A stretch of DNA of 64,000 nucleotides from Triatoma infestans (Eukaryota > Arthropoda > Insecta > Hemiptera > Reduviidae). Shown in pieces: positions 29,841 through 41,300 of this stretch. The stretch covers positions 1-64,000 of the forward strand of contig JAAEAF010002732.1 in NCBI GenBank assembly GCA_011037195.1, in the 5' to 3' direction. Below the pieces are notes generated by a model, which worked only from the letters and a program-made list of their open reading frames with translations, was not told the origin of the DNA and did no database searches. Position 1 is the first letter of the stretch. Every line of letters starts with the position of its first letter. The translations under genes were made by a program, and so were the position numbers.

Positions 29841-32082
29841 CGAGTAAAATATAAAGTTGATTTCTATATACGTGTTTCTAAAGTCGTGTATTTCGTATCA
29901 GATTTTTGAATATTTAAAAAGGTATTTCAAATTGCGAAATAACCTGTGCATTAATTAACATAGCCTAAGCTAGTGTAATAATTTATTAAATCAACATATC
30001 CATTGAGTTACCATGGTAACATACAGAACTTTGGATATACTTAAAAATAAAATATTAAATGAACAAGCAAACAAACAAACCAGGAACTGAAACTTTCAGC
30101 GAGAACATATAACTAGAGCTATAAAGAGAAATGTGAAAGGAGAGTATGGCTGTTATAGTATAGTCGGCAGCGCCTTGCCCTCTTCTTCTCTAGATCAACT
30201 GTACAACTTGTGATGTTATGCGGCAATGTTTTCGCGGCCGACCCAGTTTGAAATACTTCCACCGCCTGTTGTGTATGTATGTGTGTGACTGTGGCGCGAT
30301 GTTTGTCCGCGCCCGCGCGTGTACCAACCGGTTTACCTTCTTAAATCTATGATTAGTTTCTGGTTGCCAAGCGTTAATATCTTCACTCATGCCCTACTTG
30401 TACAATCTCTATATACTGTTTACGGTATTCTCTAATGTTAATATATATACAAAATCGTTCACTACATGTATACATTTTCAACAAAATAAGCTATATTATT
30501 GTATTGATACTATAAACATAATATATAACCATTGATCCTGTATTGTCTTTAGAACTATTAACAAACGTTTTTCGAACTGACAAGTTCTCAAAAAGAATTT
30601 TTGAGAACGTACCATCCCTTTTTTCCCGAAATTCCATAAATCTCTAATTTTAATAAGAATAAAAACATTAGGCGCTAATAGCCATAGCCCACCCCCAATC
30701 CCCCTTAAGGGCACAAAACCAAAATAGTACAAACTAAATTAAACTAACCTAACCGAGCTAACTAACGCAGCCAAATAACTTAGGTTTGGTACAACAAATT
30801 TTTTTGGATTGGTCCGAAAAATCGGATTGGTTTTTTGGATGGTCTTAATTTTTGTCTTATTGTTTGGATTAATTGGATACAATTTTTGGACAAATGATTG
30901 TCCAGAGCATGTGCGTTCCAATACAAATTCAAACAAATTTCCAATTAAAAGTTAGACATATCAACTAAACATCACAAAACTAGTTTGAAACTGATTTGTA
31001 ATTTGCCAGAGCAGTCCGAGGACCAATGCATATACTAAATGTGCGGATATGCGCAGTAAGTCGCATTCAATTGGTTGGTTGCAATAAGGTTATGAACACG
31101 AATTTAATTTTTTTGAAATAATAAAAGAGCGTTCCAAAAAAATGAAAATCAAATTTATCTTAAACCAGTCCGATAGCGCACATGATAAAATGTTAATTAC
31201 AAATCAGTTGACAGCTAATCAGAAACTGCTTATTGAAACAAACCCAACCTAACCTAACCAAACGTAACCTAACCCAGTATAATGTACCCAACCCAAAGTA
31301 ACCGAAGCCAACCCTAACGACAACCTATAACAAATCAAACTCTGACACCTGGAAGATTTATTATAGGGTTTTATTAATTCGTGTCAACAATTGGTTCCGC
31401 GCTGGTAAATCTGTGTAAATCAAAATTAGCATTGACATTAGAAGAAAAACACTTCTTAGCATGAAAGTAAGTTTACAATAAAAAGGAAAATGTCCAAATA
31501 GATTAATGAAAGGGTAATAGACACAGCGCGATCGATAAAGTATTATCATTGTGCAACTACGAAGTGATATCATAGTACGTCATATATTCCTCTGAATTTG
31601 CCCATTTCATGTTGTTGACCCCAAGAAAACAACAGACAAATAATAAATGACATTCTCTTACTGATTTTTATATTCAATATTTATGAAGGTTTATGAAATT
31701 TATAATTTATAAAAATGAATAAAATTATAATTAGACATTGTTCGCATAATTATAATTCAAATGGTGATCCGGATACTGCGTAATATGCAGGCCACATTGC
31801 GCTCCCAGTAATCAATCATGACTAATTGTAGAAACACTTTTTTCAAGTTAATTTCATGAACAATTCATATAAATTTAAGGCGTAAATTTCACCGGTAAAA
31901 ATTCTATGAAAGTGTGGAAGATATCAATTTACTTTTTCTTTTTGCAAAATGAGAACTCATGAAAAAAGAATATTTATTTTTTAAATAGAGGATTTAATTT
32001 ATTGGATTTATGTAACTCACAAATGCTGTTTATAATTTTTCAGACGTAAATATGTATATATTTCTAGATGATTTTTGTGTGT
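29841..32082. other. long interval without a recognisable gene
   Basis: Only short, unconvincing frames occur. Notable sequence: a GC-rich patch with GCGCG steps at about 30225-30330, paired TTTTTTGGATTGG motifs at 30800-30840, and AACCT-type runs at 31240-31320. I saw no RNA gene or mobile-element coding sequence. Confidence 0.5.
31243..31312. repeat. degenerate AACCT (TTAGG-like) run
   Basis: Repeated AACCTAACC-type pentamers with many interruptions resemble the arthropod telomere unit read on the other strand. The run is short and imperfect, so it is only an interstitial remnant or a chance A/C-rich stretch. Confidence 0.35.
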
Positions 32083-32230
32083 GTGGTTGGTTCCACAGAG
32101 CTGGAAAGCATCAGAGATATTTTCCGTGACAGCCTGCTTCTTTTCGTGGTCATCGACCGACTTCGGACGTTCGCCCATCATCAGGATGCTTTTTGTCAAA
32201 CAGTGTGATAACATAATTTGCTTTGTGCAG
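32083..32230 (-). mobile_element. single foldback-element arm with hammerhead
   Basis: This is one arm of the foldback family, from GTGGTTGGTTCCACAGAGCT on the left to a TGCTTTGTGCAG segment on the right, with no partner arm. Its minus strand carries a complete hammerhead with the classic CTGATGA box. The flanks show no clear duplication. Confidence 0.7.
32151..32188 (-). ncRNA. hammerhead ribozyme with CTGATGA core (single arm)
   Basis: Minus strand: CATC, CTGATGA, an extra T, stem II GGGC-GAAC-GTCC (one G-T pair), GAAG, a three-pair-or-less stem III, GTC cleavage triplet, GATG. GAAG replaces GAAA at position 15.1, which normally pairs with T16.1, so a G-U pair would form there. It is the same 38-nt length as the other copies. 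The retained fold despite substitutions is consistent with selection or recent activity. Confidence 0.6.
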
Positions 32231-32990
32231 TTTAAAATTGATGTTCATTACGACCGCTGTGTTTGATGTAAAATGGATTTTGAAGTTCAGTCACAAAAAA
32301 ACATTAAAAATAATGTGGAATTAAAAAAAAAATCATTACTTACGATGTCTATCCCAGACCAGAAGGTCACACTAAATGAAAATCTACTGTTTTTAATTTT
32401 TACTCTAAACTTATTAAAGTATTGTAAATAACTTTTATATTATAAATATAAATATACCATGCAGTACAGAATTATTGTGTTTTTATATAGTGTTCCATTT
32501 TTTTTTTTTTGGCTGAGGTATATATTCAATTAACAATGTGAATTCAAAGCGGAGAAACACTTTTGAGAAAGAAATGATGTTTCGGCCGACATGATGGGAA
32601 GAAAGTGGACTGAAAAGATCTGGGCGTTCTGACCCGGTATTCCAGGCAAGACTCCGGGCGACACATTCTATACTGGACAGAAACTCAGGCAGTTCAGGAA
32701 GAACAGCCACTTGGTTTTGGCGAACACAAACTCTATAGCACAACAAATTAGAATTTTTTAAAAAGATAATCAAATTATGCAAAAAAGAAGTATTACAACA
32801 ACACAAAAGTGCACTAAGAAGCTCCGGGCGCAAATGACCGTCTATGTTGACGCGCCTTAAATTAAAAAAAATTTTTTTTTTAAATAATATCCAATTGTTT
32901 TACATATGAAGGTGTTAGTGACAGTATCATAACAGATGACGAATTCCTAAGGTGTGATTATCATTAGTTGGAAGTTGATATGAATGAATA

Positions 32991-33057
32991 CCAAGATGTG
33001 TGATTAGAGGCCAACCTGAGTTTGTGCGCTCCTCTGGGTTCGAGTCCCCAGTCTTGG
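32991..33057 (+). other. tRNA-like sequence (SINE head or tRNA relic)
   Basis: A perfect pol III B-box-like GGTTCGAGTCC (33037-33047) lies about 25 bases downstream of an A-box-like GTGATTAGAGG (33000-33010). The ends pair: CCAAGA at 32991-32996 with TCTTGG at 33052-33057. The T-stem is imperfect and the cloverleaf is about five bases short, so this is not a functional tRNA; a tRNA-derived SINE head is plausible. Confidence 0.4.
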
Positions 33058-33408
33058 ATTCATTTAAAATCAAGACCATTGAATATTGCTGTCTACCGCC
33101 AGGAAGGTTTACTACTCTTCTCCTCTTTAAACATGAATATTATTTGGATGTGAAAACTCACTTAGCGAGGACACTGATTTACAGTTTTTTATAATTAATA
33201 GGAATTAACAAGCTTGGAATTTGATGACATTATTAAAATAGAAGATAAAAGTATCTGTAACGTGTAACGCTGTCATGTTTTTGGTTTATTTGGGGCCTGG
33301 ACAAACCACATCCTTGAGATACACACATGTTTCCCATTTTCTGTGTGTTTCTATTCCCTCCAATTGACACACAGAAAATATTTACCTTAATATTTATATC
33401 ATGTAGTC

Positions 33409-33706
33409 AGTGGAACCGTGTACTATATTTAAGTGACCCACTTAGGAAAGTCTTGCACATTCAGCTGCCAAAGAGAGCCCTCTAAATTCTTCTTTCTCTA
33501 AGAATGATATCGAAAAAAAGTTGTAGGTCATGATGAGAAGTCAATATTGTAAAAGTGTGCCTTTTGAGTGAAAGTAAAAAATTCTATTGAAATAAATACT
33601 CTCAAAATTAATATAATATATAAATATGTCAGGTAAGATAAATTTGCGTAAATGTATTATTTGTAAATATATCTGATTTGCAACAAATTATAATAAACTT
33701 AGTTTA
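33409..33706. repeat. direct duplication of about 300 bp, copy 1
   Basis: About 300 bases are shared with 34549-34852, with many differences. Landmarks are AAGTCTTGCACATTCA, TTTCTCTAAGAATGATATCG and GTAAATATATCTGATTTGCA. It is non-coding. Confidence 0.65.
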
Positions 33707-34548
33707 GGCATTTAACTCCTTTTAAAAAGGAGACAATTAACATGTTAATGGTTATTAATTTATTATGTTTGTAAATTTTTTATTGTTAATGGTTGTAATA
33801 AATTAGTTTAAGCAGTAATTTAATGGTGGTCTCTAAAAGTAATTGTCAGTAAACACGAAATGTTAAATTGTTTAATCAACAATTCTATATATGTATATAT
33901 TTAAGAATTGATAGAATTAACAATTAAACTATTAACCATGTCTTGTAACAAAAATAATTTTTAATACTCCTTTTTGTAGATATATTTGGTAAAGAATATC
34001 CTGGTACTTCAAGGGCACAGTTCCTTCTTGTCAGACTACGGATGGAACTCCTAACTGAAGGAAGCTTTATTGAATTATAAACTTGGAGAAGAATGGTACA
34101 CATTTGTAAGATTGATCGTATACAATATTCGTTGCTAAAGTAGGATCTGTAAGAAATCGCTGAACGAAAAATCTAAGAATTTTAAGAACGAAGTGCCAAT
34201 GACAATTGATACCGGTAAAAGAAGAGATGCCTGTCAAAGAGATTTTAGCGTCCCAGGTTTTTTAGGCAGGAAAATCAGTCTTGATGCCTCATAAAAAAAC
34301 AAACAAAAAATATCATCTTACAGTTGTATGAAGAAGTATTGCGATGGTCGAATTCAATTTTCACCTGGAATACGTATTTCTAAATATGAAAAACTTGGTT
34401 ATGAGGGAATAGTGTGATGTATGAACCACCGACCAGGTCTTGAACTAAGGTGGATAGCACGCATACTTTACTATATATATATATGCAACAAATAAAATCA
34501 AAGACCAAGACCGGAAATGGAATCCCAATGCCACATTATACTTACAGT
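33707..34548. other. interval with no recognisable gene
   Basis: A+T-rich sequence between the two 300-bp duplicates. No open frame, RNA gene or element signature is convincing. Confidence 0.45.
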
Positions 34549-34852
34549 GGAACCATGTCCCCTTTTAGTTGAAATGACACTTTTAGAAAAGTCTTGCACA
34601 TTCACTGCCAAAGACAGTCCCCTAAATTCTACTTTCTCTAAGAATGATATCGAACAAAAGTGGTAGGTCACGATAAGAAGTCCATATTGTAAAACTGTAG
34701 CCTCTGACAGGAGTCAGTGAAAGTAAAAAAATCCTATTGAAATCAGTATCCTTATTGATATAAAAGTATAATCCTATTGTTAAAAAGATAACTTTGCGTT
34801 AATGTATTAATTGTAAATATATCTGATTTGCAAAATAAATTGTGATAAACTC
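34549..34852. repeat. direct duplication of about 300 bp, copy 2
   Basis: Partner of 33409-33706. It ends where a fragment of repeat X starts. Confidence 0.65.
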
Positions 34853-34980
34853 CAAAAATGGCTCCAAAGATTTTCTTTAAACTTGACCCACCACATTACA
34901 ATACGTATAAATTCCTTTTACTTTATTTAAAATATTTTTCCAGAGAAATTGATTTTGGGAATGTTGTGGAGGAGGTGCCA
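34853..34980 (-). repeat. dispersed repeat X, short fragment
   Basis: It contains CTCCAAAAATGGCTCCAAAG, the TTTCCAGAGAAATTG landmark and a GGAGGAGGTG run, corresponding to one internal X module in minus orientation. Confidence 0.5.
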
Positions 34981-35755
34981 TGTTAAACCTGTTAACAAAC
35001 AAATTCCAACTTGTAAACAAATTTTTCAATTAGTGTGAATGTTACACACCCGCTTTTCTATTTCAGCAAATTAATTATCAATAGAAGGTTCTTGATTTTT
35101 CTTTCTTAAAAGTAGATAAATAGATTCTAAAATTTAAAATTCTTCTTATAAATTGTAACGTTAGGCTTACCTAACGTTGGAAAATGGTGAAAGCAATTAG
35201 GCAGATGGGAAATTGTGGGAACGGACAAGGGGGGGTTCAGTTATAACTCCTTACGAATATATTTAAAACACTTACTGCTAATTGTAATTACTCAACTAAT
35301 TTTGATATGGTACTTACACGCATATACACCAATACAGATTATCGCAGGCGAAACAAGCGATTCTTGTTTTCTCTCTGTCTGACACACGTGCGTTTCATCG
35401 CCAGCTCTCGATTGAATTAAAATTGTGGCCAAGAATTACCTGCAAGTGTCTTGTGTGTAGCTGAATTTCACTGCTAAACTCTCTAGGCAGCTTTGAAGTA
35501 ATTCTGAGACAGGGATGTCTGGTGAGGAGGCTCCGGCCGGACACTCGTCCGATCAACTCGCCTTGGTAGACTGCCTGTCTCCCACTCTTCAAAACCATCT
35601 CCAATCACCCCACCTTCTTTCATTATTGGCATGCGGTGCACGCGTGTGTTTGTAAGTGGAACAGTCTGAAGTTCACTCAGTATTTCACTATAACGTTTCT
35701 AAGTTGATTATTTATTGTTATTGAAAATCGCTGTCCTTCTATATGACTTCACGTC
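34981..35755. other. non-coding interval, part probably 3' flank of element G
   Basis: No gene is visible. A 9-bp perfect hairpin (AACGTTAGG, loop CTTA, complement) lies at 35157-35178. The part nearest 35755 may be the 3' untranslated region of the minus-strand R1-like element G. Confidence 0.4.
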
Positions 35756-36835
35756 TCACACACCCCTCTCAAGACGGGAAAGATTCCCTTTCCCGTCCTG
35801 GGACAGTAGGATTAGAAGGATCACGGGATGGAGGAATATTAGGGAGGGTGGTTTACTTGTGTTTATAAACCTCTTGGCTTGGAGGCACCCCTGCGAGTCC
35901 CCCCAGCGTTTCTCCAAAACTCTCGTCTCCCAGAGTCTAATCTGTTTGCCACGAAACGCCTTTGTGACAGCCAGGGCTGGTTCGGGACCACAGAATGGTT
36001 GTGATGATCCCTCCCTGGCCAACTGATCTGCCCTCTCATTGCCCTCTATTCCCTCATGTCCGGGTATCCAATAGAGGCGCACCGTACCCCACCGAGCTAA
36101 AGCATTGAGCCTTCTCCGACATTCTCCCACTAATTTCGAACTCCACCAAGGCTTACTATCGAGAAAATCCGCACTTCCTTGAACTCTCCTGCCACTCCCC
36201 CACAAGGCGGCAGCATTCAATAATGCCCACCACCTCTCAGACTGGAAGATCCTGGCCAAACCACCCAAGGCCATCGACTCCATATCCAACTCCTGAAACC
36301 ATGATCCCCCCGCCCTTGACAGGCCAGTGCCTCCTGCCTAGAGCCGTGAATAGCAGCGAAATAATGCCGCTGCCCGACTCCGTTGGCTCGTGAGGTTATC
36401 ATTCCCTGTACTGCCAATAGTAATCTCATATAATCTCTCTCAAATCCCATTTCTTGCTCGTCTCATCAAGTTTAGATAGCAGAAATCGGTTCACTCGCCA
36501 AATCTCATCCTCGATCCTAGTGTGATCCCCCGAAAGGTTCTCTCCCATTCTCCCTGCACCTCATTCTGAGGTACCCTTTCATCGCCTCTCCCACTACCAC
36601 ATACTGAAGAGGGGTTAGCCCCAGCAGCATCTTCAATGCCACCGTCGGTGTCGTTCTCATCGCGCCAGTAATAGCCAAACAGGCCGTGCGCTGCACTCCT
36701 AGCAGTTTCTTGCTGTTCCTCCCCACCAAGTAGCCAGACCACCCTTATGACCTCAGCCATCTCCGCCATGACTTCCCTGCTCTTGTGTGTGTTATATTGA
36801 TACACTCTAAACATGAGAAGGCTACTTTCCTCCAC
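35756..36835 (-). pseudogene. R1-like element G, internally deleted ORF2
   Basis: The minus strand begins with the first residues of an R1-type endonuclease (MFRVYQYNTHKSREVMAEM) and then, near 36750, switches directly to the RT thumb (GVQRTACLAITGAMRTTPT around 36690, in a different frame). The rest of the endonuclease and all catalytic RT motifs are missing. An RNase H domain follows (LYWIPGHEGIEGNERADQLA near 36045) and a C-terminal segment ends at 35756. The junction is therefore an internal deletion of probably 2 kb or more. The true start would be the ATG at 36814, slightly overlapping or adjacent to the ORF1 end. The copy cannot be autonomous. Confidence 0.75.
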
Positions 36836-37817
36836 TCTCCTCCTTGCCAGGCTGTCCTCGTTGTTTCTCCTCCTTCCTTTTGAAGGTGATCCGTGTTAAC
36901 TCGTAATAAGGCCTCCACTCCTTCTCCTCCAGAATCCGGAGTGAATGGGGATCTATGAAGAACACCATCCACATACCTTTATCCTTCTCGAAGGAGCTGA
37001 GTACTCTCCAAAGATCTGTACGCAGACCAGGATTTTGCTCCGCCAAGCGTTCCAGAAATCTCTCCGAAAGACACCTCTTCCCTGGCACCCAAACGGATAC
37101 CCGAATCGTCTTGGGGATATCCTCTCCCTCCAACATAACATACTGGATGTCACCTCTGGGTGTGACAGCCTGTCTGGCTGTCCAAGCCCTGGTCCTCTCG
37201 TCGCCGCAAGTGATAAGAAACATACCCTCACTTACCACGCCAGACTCCTTGAATTGTGGCCACCAGTCTTCATCGGCGGTGCCCTTCCTGCTCCCAGTAT
37301 CATCCAGAGCACTCACAAGTTGTGCTCTGAAGTGCTCCGCGTCGTCCTCGGTCATAACTTCACCATCTGCTCTGACCACGGCGACCTGTGGCTTCTTGGC
37401 CTTCTCTACTTTCGGGCGTTTGGCTTCGGGGATGCTTTCTGGCGTCTCCTCCATACCCTTCTTCTTCTTTCTCTTCTTGCTAGACTCCCTTGTTATGGTT
37501 TCACTCGGGGTCCGCCTTTCGGCGGTCCCCTCGCTTCGACCAGGGGAAGCCAGCAGAAGCTCCTCAATACTCTTATTTAGACTCTCCGTGGAGGCACCCC
37601 TCTCTAGGCCTCTCAAAGGAGAAGCCGGGAGGTTCCCGGCAGTTTCCTGCCTCGAGGATGCGCCCCCACTAAATTCACCTACTTCTACTACATTGGCGGA
37701 ACAAGTAGCCATGACTGCTGGTGTGCCTTGTTCCTCAACAGCACCGGAGACATTCGTGGAGATTTTCGCACCCTCATTTGCCACGGACTGAGGGCCTTTA
37801 TTATTTTGTCCTTCCAT
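36822..37817 (-). CDS. element G ORF1 (DUF4780-like RNA-binding protein)
   Basis: This unbroken frame has 331 residues. The first half is low-complexity: acidic/serine-rich, then a KKRKKKKG nuclear-localisation-like cluster and a lysine/proline-rich linker. Residues about 195-315 form a folded domain with GMFLITCGDERTRAWT, IRVSVWVPG, LRTDLWRVLSSFEKDKGMWMVFFID and a Tyr-Tyr-Glu-Leu-Thr-Arg end. I associate this with the DUF4780 domain found in ORF1 of insect retroelements. There is no CCHC knuckle. The likely role is to bind element RNA. The stop at 36822-36824 overlaps the start of the deleted ORF2. The intact frame contrasts with the broken ORF2. Long plus-strand frames here are shadows. Confidence 0.75.
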   Translation of the reverse strand: MEGQNNKGPQSVANEGAKISTNVSGAVEEQGTPAVMATCSANVVEVGEFSGGASSRQETAGNLPASPLRGLERGASTESLNKSIEELLLASPGRSEGTAERRTPSETITRESSKKRKKKKGMEETPESIPEAKRPKVEKAKKPQVAVVRADGEVMTEDDAEHFRAQLVSALDDTGSRKGTADEDWWPQFKESGVVSEGMFLITCGDERTRAWTARQAVTPRGDIQYVMLEGEDIPKTIRVSVWVPGKRCLSERFLERLAEQNPGLRTDLWRVLSSFEKDKGMWMVFFIDPHSLRILEEKEWRPYYELTRITFKRKEEKQRGQPGKEESGGK

Positions 37818-38349
37818 TTGTTTTTTCTTGAAAGGGGGGGTATAGTGTTAGTGAAATATGTATAAATGTGGTGTTGAACTGTATGGTGTATGCTGTTTCC
37901 TCACCAGGTCCCTAAAACTACAGGTACCTGGACAAATCTCCATCGTGTAAGTCGCTGCCCCACGTCCGCCCCAGGTCCTCCAGTGTCCAAATAGACTCTC
38001 TGAAGTGAAGACCTGTTTTCAGAGGCCCAGGAATGGGCCTCGTCAGGGCGGCGTGAGATCGCTGGTGTGTCTGTGATGTAAGTGAGTGTAATTGTTGCCA
38101 CGGCGGGTGCAGAGTAAATGTTGTGTAGCCCCGTCGTGGTGTCTGCCGCCAGTGCCCGATTGGCCGTGCAAAGCACGTTGTCCAGTCCCTGCGGCGTGGA
38201 CGCTCGGGTTGGCTCCAACCCCGCAACTGGAATCGCCTAGGCTTTCCACCAGTCACAGGGTTGTTTAGGGACCTTCTTTGTTACATTCTCCCTTCAAGTG
38301 TCCGGTTGAGGCAGTTTGCGACCTACGTTTAGTAACGCGGGAGAAAACC
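37818..38349. other. interval between element G and the Gypsy relic
   Basis: GC-richer sequence with several overlapping minus-strand open frames, none recognised. Part is presumably the 5' untranslated region of G (a G-run lies at about 37834-37840), and part may be the 3' end or LTR remains of the Gypsy element. No LTR pair could be identified. Confidence 0.4.
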
Positions 38350-41300
38350 CTATGGATTCTTGAGGGTCCGAATTAGGCGCGTGCATAAACTCGGGTAGGA
38401 ATTTATCCCAATCTCGCTGGTTGCGTTAACGAAGGTGGCGATCATTGGTTTGAGTGTCCGATTGACTCTCTCCACAAAATTTGCTTGGGGGTGATAAGGC
38501 GGGGTATACTCACAGCGGAATTTATAACTTTCGGATAGATATTGTAAGGTTTTGTTCAAGAATGGCGTGCCGCGATCCGATAATAACGCCTATGGGACTC
38601 CCTAGCGGTAGATTAATTTTCTGACTTGGTCCGCTATCACCTTACCCGTTGCCGACCGAAGGGGTATGATTTCCACCCATTTAGTAAATTTACCCTGGAA
38701 TACCAAAATATACTTATGATCTGCACTGGTACTTGGATAAGGGCCCATTAGGTCAGTGGCAACAAATACCCAAGGACCGATTGTTCGACGTGGGTTCATT
38801 AAACCTGCCGGACGCCGTTGGTCGAACTTATGGCATTGACACCGCTGACACCTTTTAACATACCGATAAATGTAGCGAAACATACCTGGCCAAAAGTAAC
38901 CCTTCGCAACACTCTGGTAAGTTTTATGAGTTCCCAAATGGCCGCTTTCGGGACGATCATGATTTTCCTTAATTATTTCTCGTAGCCTGGAGCGGGTACC
39001 ACCAGTTTCCAACTCCCCCAGTTCATCCAATCCCTCATACTTTGGATCTAGACGGTGCACATATAAGTTGTGCTTCTACTCGCCAATCGGGGTGTTGGTA
39101 AGGATGGTCTTGCACATTACGTACTTTATTAAGGTACCAGGGGTCCTTAGACTCATTTCTGTCTTCTCTAGAGAGATCAACTTCGCTAACGGCTGCAATA
39201 TCCGCCGCATTCCCTGGCTATCTGAAGACGAAGAACAATCGCTCTCCGTGGGGTCCTCATCTTCGGTTAACCGTGACAAGGCATCAGGCACGTGATGAGA
39301 GGCTCCGGTCGATATTGTAGGCGGAGATCCCATTCCTGCAATTCTAAAGCTCAGCGTGCGAGACACCCCGTGGGATTTCGGAGGTTCTATAGCCACCTTA
39401 AGCTACTATGGTCGGTCACCACTATAAAAGTGTACCCCTCCAAATAGGGACGGAATTTACGTACCGCCCACACCACAGCCAAGCACTCTCGTTCGGTCAC
39501 GGAATACTTCCGTTCAGAGGATGTGAGCGTCCGGCTGGCATAAGCGATGACGTATTCTTTATTCTCTATAATCTGAGAAAGCACACCACATAAGCCAGTG
39601 CTACTAGCGTCAGTTTGTAATACAAATGGGTGCTCAAATAGAGGTCTAGATAACAGAGAGGCGGTCATTAATTTCATTTGTAAAGTTTGAAAAGCTTTCT
39701 CCAAGACTATTTGCTTTTCTTGCGCAATAATAGCTGCAAACGTTCCGCCGTAGTGGCCATATCTGGTACAAACCTCCGGTACCAGGACCACATTCCCAAA
39801 AATCTCCTAAAGGCACGAATACTCTTAGGAACGGGCAAATCCTTAATGCACGAGGTCTTGTTCGGATCAGCTCGCATTCCATTCTCGTCCACTACAAACC
39901 CCAAATACTGTAGTTCGCGACCGCCAAACTCACATTTTTCTTCATTAATTTTCAGCCCAGCCTTTCTCAGCCGAGTCAGTACAGTCTTCAAATACTGTAC
40001 GTGAAGGGAGAAACTGGGGTAGCTATAAGGATATCATCCAAATACGCGGAACAATAGGGCGTCATACTTGGGTCTATAATGGGATCGATTAACCTGTGGA
40101 AAACCGTGGGACCGTTACTTAATCCGTACGGCATCCTGGTGAAATAGTAGTGCCCTTTACCGGGGACACTAAATGCAGTGATCTCTTGACTTTCTGGATG
40201 CAAAAGTATTTGCAAATAGACCTCTTTTAGATCTATTTTCGACAGGTACTGAGCGCTTTGCAAACCATCTAACAAGCCAGTCATATTTGGAAGAGGATAC
40301 GCATCCTTCCGTGTGACTGCATTTATTTTACGAAAGTCAATGCAAAATCTCATGGAACCATTTGGTTTTTTGATCATTACTATTGGGGAACTCCAAGGAT
40401 GCGTGACTTAACATAACACCTGCCGCTAGGAGGCGATCAACCTCCTCGTGAATTGCAGCTAATATCTTTAGAGAGACTGGATGTGGCTTTTGCCTAATCG
40501 GAGGTGTGTCTCCAACATCTATTTTATGTGAAATTCCAATCTGTCCTTCAGGACATTTCTCAGGTAGGACCTTACAAACCACTCGGTTCAATTCATGAGT
40601 TTGCGATTCACTCAGAGACTTAATACAAGCCACATCAGCTGATTTCTCAGGTACGACTCGCAAAAAAGGGAGACGCTTATTTGGGTTAGCGTATTCATCC
40701 GTGTTTCAATAAATAACCAGCACTAATTGTTTAATGGCGTCAAATCCAAGTATAATGGGACTTGACAATCCTGACAATAAATATGAAGTCGAATATATTA
40801 CGCGATTTTCCACCGCCATTTTTATTTTAACATCTTCGGTTACTAATTCTTCATGACCTTTCGCGAGCCGACTTCCATACGGGAATTCGAATAGGTTGTG
40901 GCATCAGACTCTGTGTTACTGTTGGTAAATAATCTATTGCTATAAAGGACATGCTGGATCCCGTATCCACAAGTGCTATTTCTTTGACGGCACCCAATAA
41001 GACCGTCATGTGCCATCTTTGGCCATAATTAGTAACTTGAGCAATTAAGGGTCCCAGAAAGGAGTTGGTTGGGGGGCGACTACGGACCCTAGTTGTCGCC
41101 TCCTGCGGACGTTTTCCGAGCTACAGCGGGTGCAGTCCCCTGTGGAACATTGCTGATTACCACACTTGCTGATAACGTCTTTGTGGAATCGGGCAATGTT
41201 CAAAAAGATGACCACTTTCTCTGCAATTCCAACATCGCCGAGTTTTCCTTGCAATGTGTGAACCTACGGGGTATTTACACTAATAGGAGGGCCCGGCTGG

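Noticed and set aside
30190..30390. GC-rich patch as a CpG promoter or first exon
   Set aside because: It is short, isolated and without a downstream coding signal.
36945..37791. Long plus-strand open frames (up to 278 codons) opposite element G ORF1
   Set aside because: They are antisense shadows of the GC-rich, biased-codon ORF1 on the minus strand and show no domain of their own.
37818..38349. LTR of the Gypsy relic
   Set aside because: No second copy exists at the other end of the element and no TG...CA boundary or primer-binding site could be fixed.
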